Shown here one piece after another: positions 62,271-64,000 of a stretch of DNA of 64,000 nucleotides. The first letter of the stretch is position 1; the number at the start of each line of letters is the position of its first letter. A model generated the notes under the pieces. The model made no database searches and was not told the DNA's origin. It saw only the letters and a list, made by a program, of their open reading frames with translations. The position numbers and the translations under genes are program-made. This DNA comes from Streptomyces typhae (GTDB lineage Bacteria; Actinomycetota; Actinomycetes; Streptomycetales; Streptomycetaceae), in assembly GCF_009755605.1 (NCBI RefSeq), contig NZ_WPNZ01000003.1, forward strand, positions 310,001 to 374,000. Reading direction: 5' to 3'.

Positions 62271-63233
62271 CTACGCCCGGCCCGGCGGCAGATACGTCAC
62301 CGTCGGCGCCCCCGTCACCGGGTGCACCGCCACCTCCGCCGCCACGCCGTACACCTCCGCCAGGAGCTCGGCGGTGAGCACGTCCCCGGGCGGGCCCGAG
62401 GCGACCACCCGGCCCGCGTCCAGGACGTACAGGCGGTCGCAGTAGTACGCGGCGAGGGTCAGGTCGTGCAGCGCCAGGAGGTTGGCCGTGCCGAGGTCCC
62501 GCACCAGGGCGAGGATCTCCAGCTGGTAGCGGATGTCCAGGTGGTTCGTGGGCTCGTCCAGGACGAGGACGGTCGGCTCCTGCACCAGGGCCCGTGCCGT
62601 CAGGACCCGCTGCCGCTCGCCGCCGGAGAGCCGTGCGAAGGACCGTCCCGCCAGGTCCGCCGCGCCCACCCGCGCGAGTGCGCCGCGCACCAGCTCCTCG
62701 TCGGCCGCCGTGTCCGCCTCCCAGAAGCGCTTGTGCGGGGAGCGGCCCATGGCGACGATCTGGCGGACGGTGAGCTCGAAGCCCGCCTGCCCGTCCTGCG
62801 GGACCGTGGCGATCCGGCGCGCGCGGGCCTTGGCGCTCGCGCCCGCCAGGTCGGCGCCGTCGAGGAACACCTGGCCGCCGGTGGGCGCGAGCGCCCCGTA
62901 CACACAGCGCAGCAGGGTCGTCTTGCCGCTGCCGTTGGGTCCGACCAGGCCCACCGTCTCACCGGCGGAGACGGTGAGTGAGACGGCGTCGACCAGGCGG
63001 CGGCCCGCGGGGGTGGTGTAGGTGAGGCCGGCGGTGCGCAGGAGCGGCTCCGCGGCCACTGCCGCCTGAGCCGCTTCGGCCGCCGCATGCGCCGCTTCCG
63101 CTGCCGACGCCTCCGCCGGTTCGGTGGCCCCCTTCGTCGTGGGCTCGGTGGCCCCCTTCGTCGTGGGCTCGGTGGCCCCCTTCGTCGTGGGCTCGGTGGC
63201 CCCCTTCGTCGTGGGCGCAGTGCGTCCCGTCAT
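62271..63233 (-). CDS. Iron-siderophore ABC transporter ATP-binding protein (FecE-like)
   Basis: The 320-residue ATPase has Walker A GPNGSGKTT, signature LSGGERQRV and Walker B VLVLDEPTNHLD. Its first ~60 residues hold four perfect TTKGATEP repeats and an Ala-rich stretch. GGAGG lies 6 nt before the ATG, which overlaps the permease stop by 4 bp. Imports ferric siderophores, heme or cobalamin together with the permease; the substrate is unknown. Confidence 0.9.
   Translation of the reverse strand: MTGRTAPTTKGATEPTTKGATEPTTKGATEPTTKGATEPAEASAAEAAHAAAEAAQAAVAAEPLLRTAGLTYTTPAGRRLVDAVSLTVSAGETVGLVGPNGSGKTTLLRCVYGALAPTGGQVFLDGADLAGASAKARARRIATVPQDGQAGFELTVRQIVAMGRSPHKRFWEADTAADEELVRGALARVGAADLAGRSFARLSGGERQRVLTARALVQEPTVLVLDEPTNHLDIRYQLEILALVRDLGTANLLALHDLTLAAYYCDRLYVLDAGRVVASGPPGDVLTAELLAEVYGVAAEVAVHPVTGAPTVTYLPPGRA
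63123..63218. repeat. Four tandem 24-bp repeats in the FecE-like gene
   Basis: The unit begins ggtggcccccttcgtcgtgg; four copies, the first three identical, encoding TTKGATEP four times. Confidence 0.95.
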
Positions 63234-64000
63234 GCCGCCTCCTCCTGCCGTGCGCGGTCCCGTCGCAGCAGCCACAGGAAGAACGGGCCGCCGGTGAGGG
63301 CCGTGAGCACGCCCACCGGGATGTCCTGCGGTGCCGCGACCGTGCGCGCGGCGAGGTCCGCGAGCACCAGGAACACCGCTCCCATCAGCGCGGCCACCGG
63401 AAGCAGCGCCCGGTGCGCCGCCCCCACCAGCATCCGGGCCGCGTGCGGCACCATCAGGCCGACGAAGCCGATGGCCCCGCTCTGCGCGACGAGCACCCCG
63501 GTCACCAGGGAGGCGAGGGCGAACACCGCCGCCCGGAACCGGGCCGTGTTCAGGCCGAGGACGGTCGCGCCCTCCTCCCCGACCAGGAGCAGGTCCAGGG
63601 GCCGGGCGAGCGCGAGCAGCAGCCCCGTACCGAGCGCGAGGACGACCAGCGGCAGCGCGAGTGAGTCCCAGCGGGCGCTGCCGAGGCCGCCGAGCGTCCA
63701 GTACAGGACCTCCTTGAGGTGGTCGGCGCGGGCCGAGACCACCAGGATCAGGCTGGTCAGCGCGGCCAGGACGTAGGAAACGGCGACGCCCGCGAGGATC
63801 AGGCGGCTCGTGGTGAAGCCGCCGCCCGGCTCGCGGGCCAGCGTGTACACGAGGAGCAGCGCGAGGAACGCGCCCACGAAGGACGCCGCCGGGATCGTCA
63901 CCGTCGTCGCCAGGCCCGCGCCCACGCCGAGGACGATCACCGAGACCGCGGCGGCCGAGGCGCCCGAGGAGATGCCGAGCAGGAACGGGTCCGCCAGGGG
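63230..64000 (-). CDS. FecCD-family iron-siderophore permease, 3' part (start outside window)
   Basis: The frame is open to the window end, so the N-terminus is beyond base 64000. About 257 residues are visible with 6-7 helices. They include AQSGAIGFVGLMVPHAARMLVGAAHRALLP, the FecCD signature segment, and the family end LTALTGGPFFLWLLRR. It overlaps the ATPase gene by 4 bp and forms an import unit with it. Confidence 0.92.
   Translation of the reverse strand, partial: PLADPFLLGISSGASAAAVSVIVLGVGAGLATTVTIPAASFVGAFLALLLVYTLAREPGGGFTTSRLILAGVAVSYVLAALTSLILVVSARADHLKEVLYWTLGGLGSARWDSLALPLVVLALGTGLLLALARPLDLLLVGEEGATVLGLNTARFRAAVFALASLVTGVLVAQSGAIGFVGLMVPHAARMLVGAAHRALLPVAALMGAVFLVLADLAARTVAAPQDIPVGVLTALTGGPFFLWLLRRDRARQEEAA

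Overview
The window is chromosomal DNA of a Streptomyces (high-GC actinomycete). The evidence is the very high third-position GC, frequent GTG starts, the cslA-glxA-cslZ polysaccharide locus, LAXTG-type surface proteins with a class F sortase, an Scr1/DUF397 regulator pair, an ANTAR regulator, and the rph / nagF-nagE1-nagE2 / cysO-cysM neighbourhood. As far as I recall, the gene order resembles the SCO2836-SCO2911 part of the S. coelicolor core chromosome. I ran no search.

Layout. 0-4.2 kb: end of the GT2 glycan synthase CslA, the radical copper oxidase GlxA and a GH6 lipoprotein (CslZ). 4.3-7.6 kb: GAF-ANTAR regulator, class F sortase with an exported partner, HAD-IIA phosphatase. 7.7-16.1 kb: a compact minus-strand 2-aminoethylphosphonate (AEP) island. 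It holds a GntR/UTRA regulator, a DAO-type oxidoreductase, a phosphonatase-like HAD hydrolase, an ABC importer (ATPase, two permeases, lipoprotein) and a Tat-exported phosphoesterase. 16-25.5 kb: LAKTG surface protein, ROK regulator facing a Gfo/Idh dehydrogenase plus UPF0303 protein, an Asp-Pro-Ser repeat surface protein, FAH-family hydrolase, a YidC paralogue and an HxlR regulator. 25.5-30.2 kb: DHA2 efflux pump, sodium:solute symporter with DUF3311 partner, SEC-C protein.

30.3-36.2 kb is an accessory island of lower GC. It encodes Vsr, an NgoMIV-family endonuclease, a C5-cytosine methyltransferase and a NaeI-family endonuclease. These are two unrelated endonuclease families that both classically cut GCCGGC, grouped around one methyltransferase. 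A HATPase, an Scr1-type HTH protein and a DUF397 protein follow.

36.3-53.2 kb: AraC/GlxA-family regulator and divergent MFS gene, DUF445 protein, SGNH hydrolase, LiaF-like DUF1707 protein, an ABC-2 exporter, a large bifunctional PBP, a Gdx/SugE exporter behind a guanidine-III riboswitch, a stand-alone GroES-like protein, DUF3618 protein, Bcp peroxiredoxin and an MHS-family transporter. 53.2-64 kb: tRNA-Leu(UAG), RdgB, RNase PH, the GlcNAc PTS genes nagF/nagE1/nagE2 with three DasR-type operators, an MBL hydrolase, a membrane-anchored PemK/MazF-like protein, cysO-cysM with a cysteine leader peptide, and a FecCDE-type siderophore importer running off the end.

Across the window, recent-looking tandem repeats cluster at gene termini and intergenic ends, and several genes share a leaderless promoter geometry (TAnnnT, then 6-7 nt, then the start codon).
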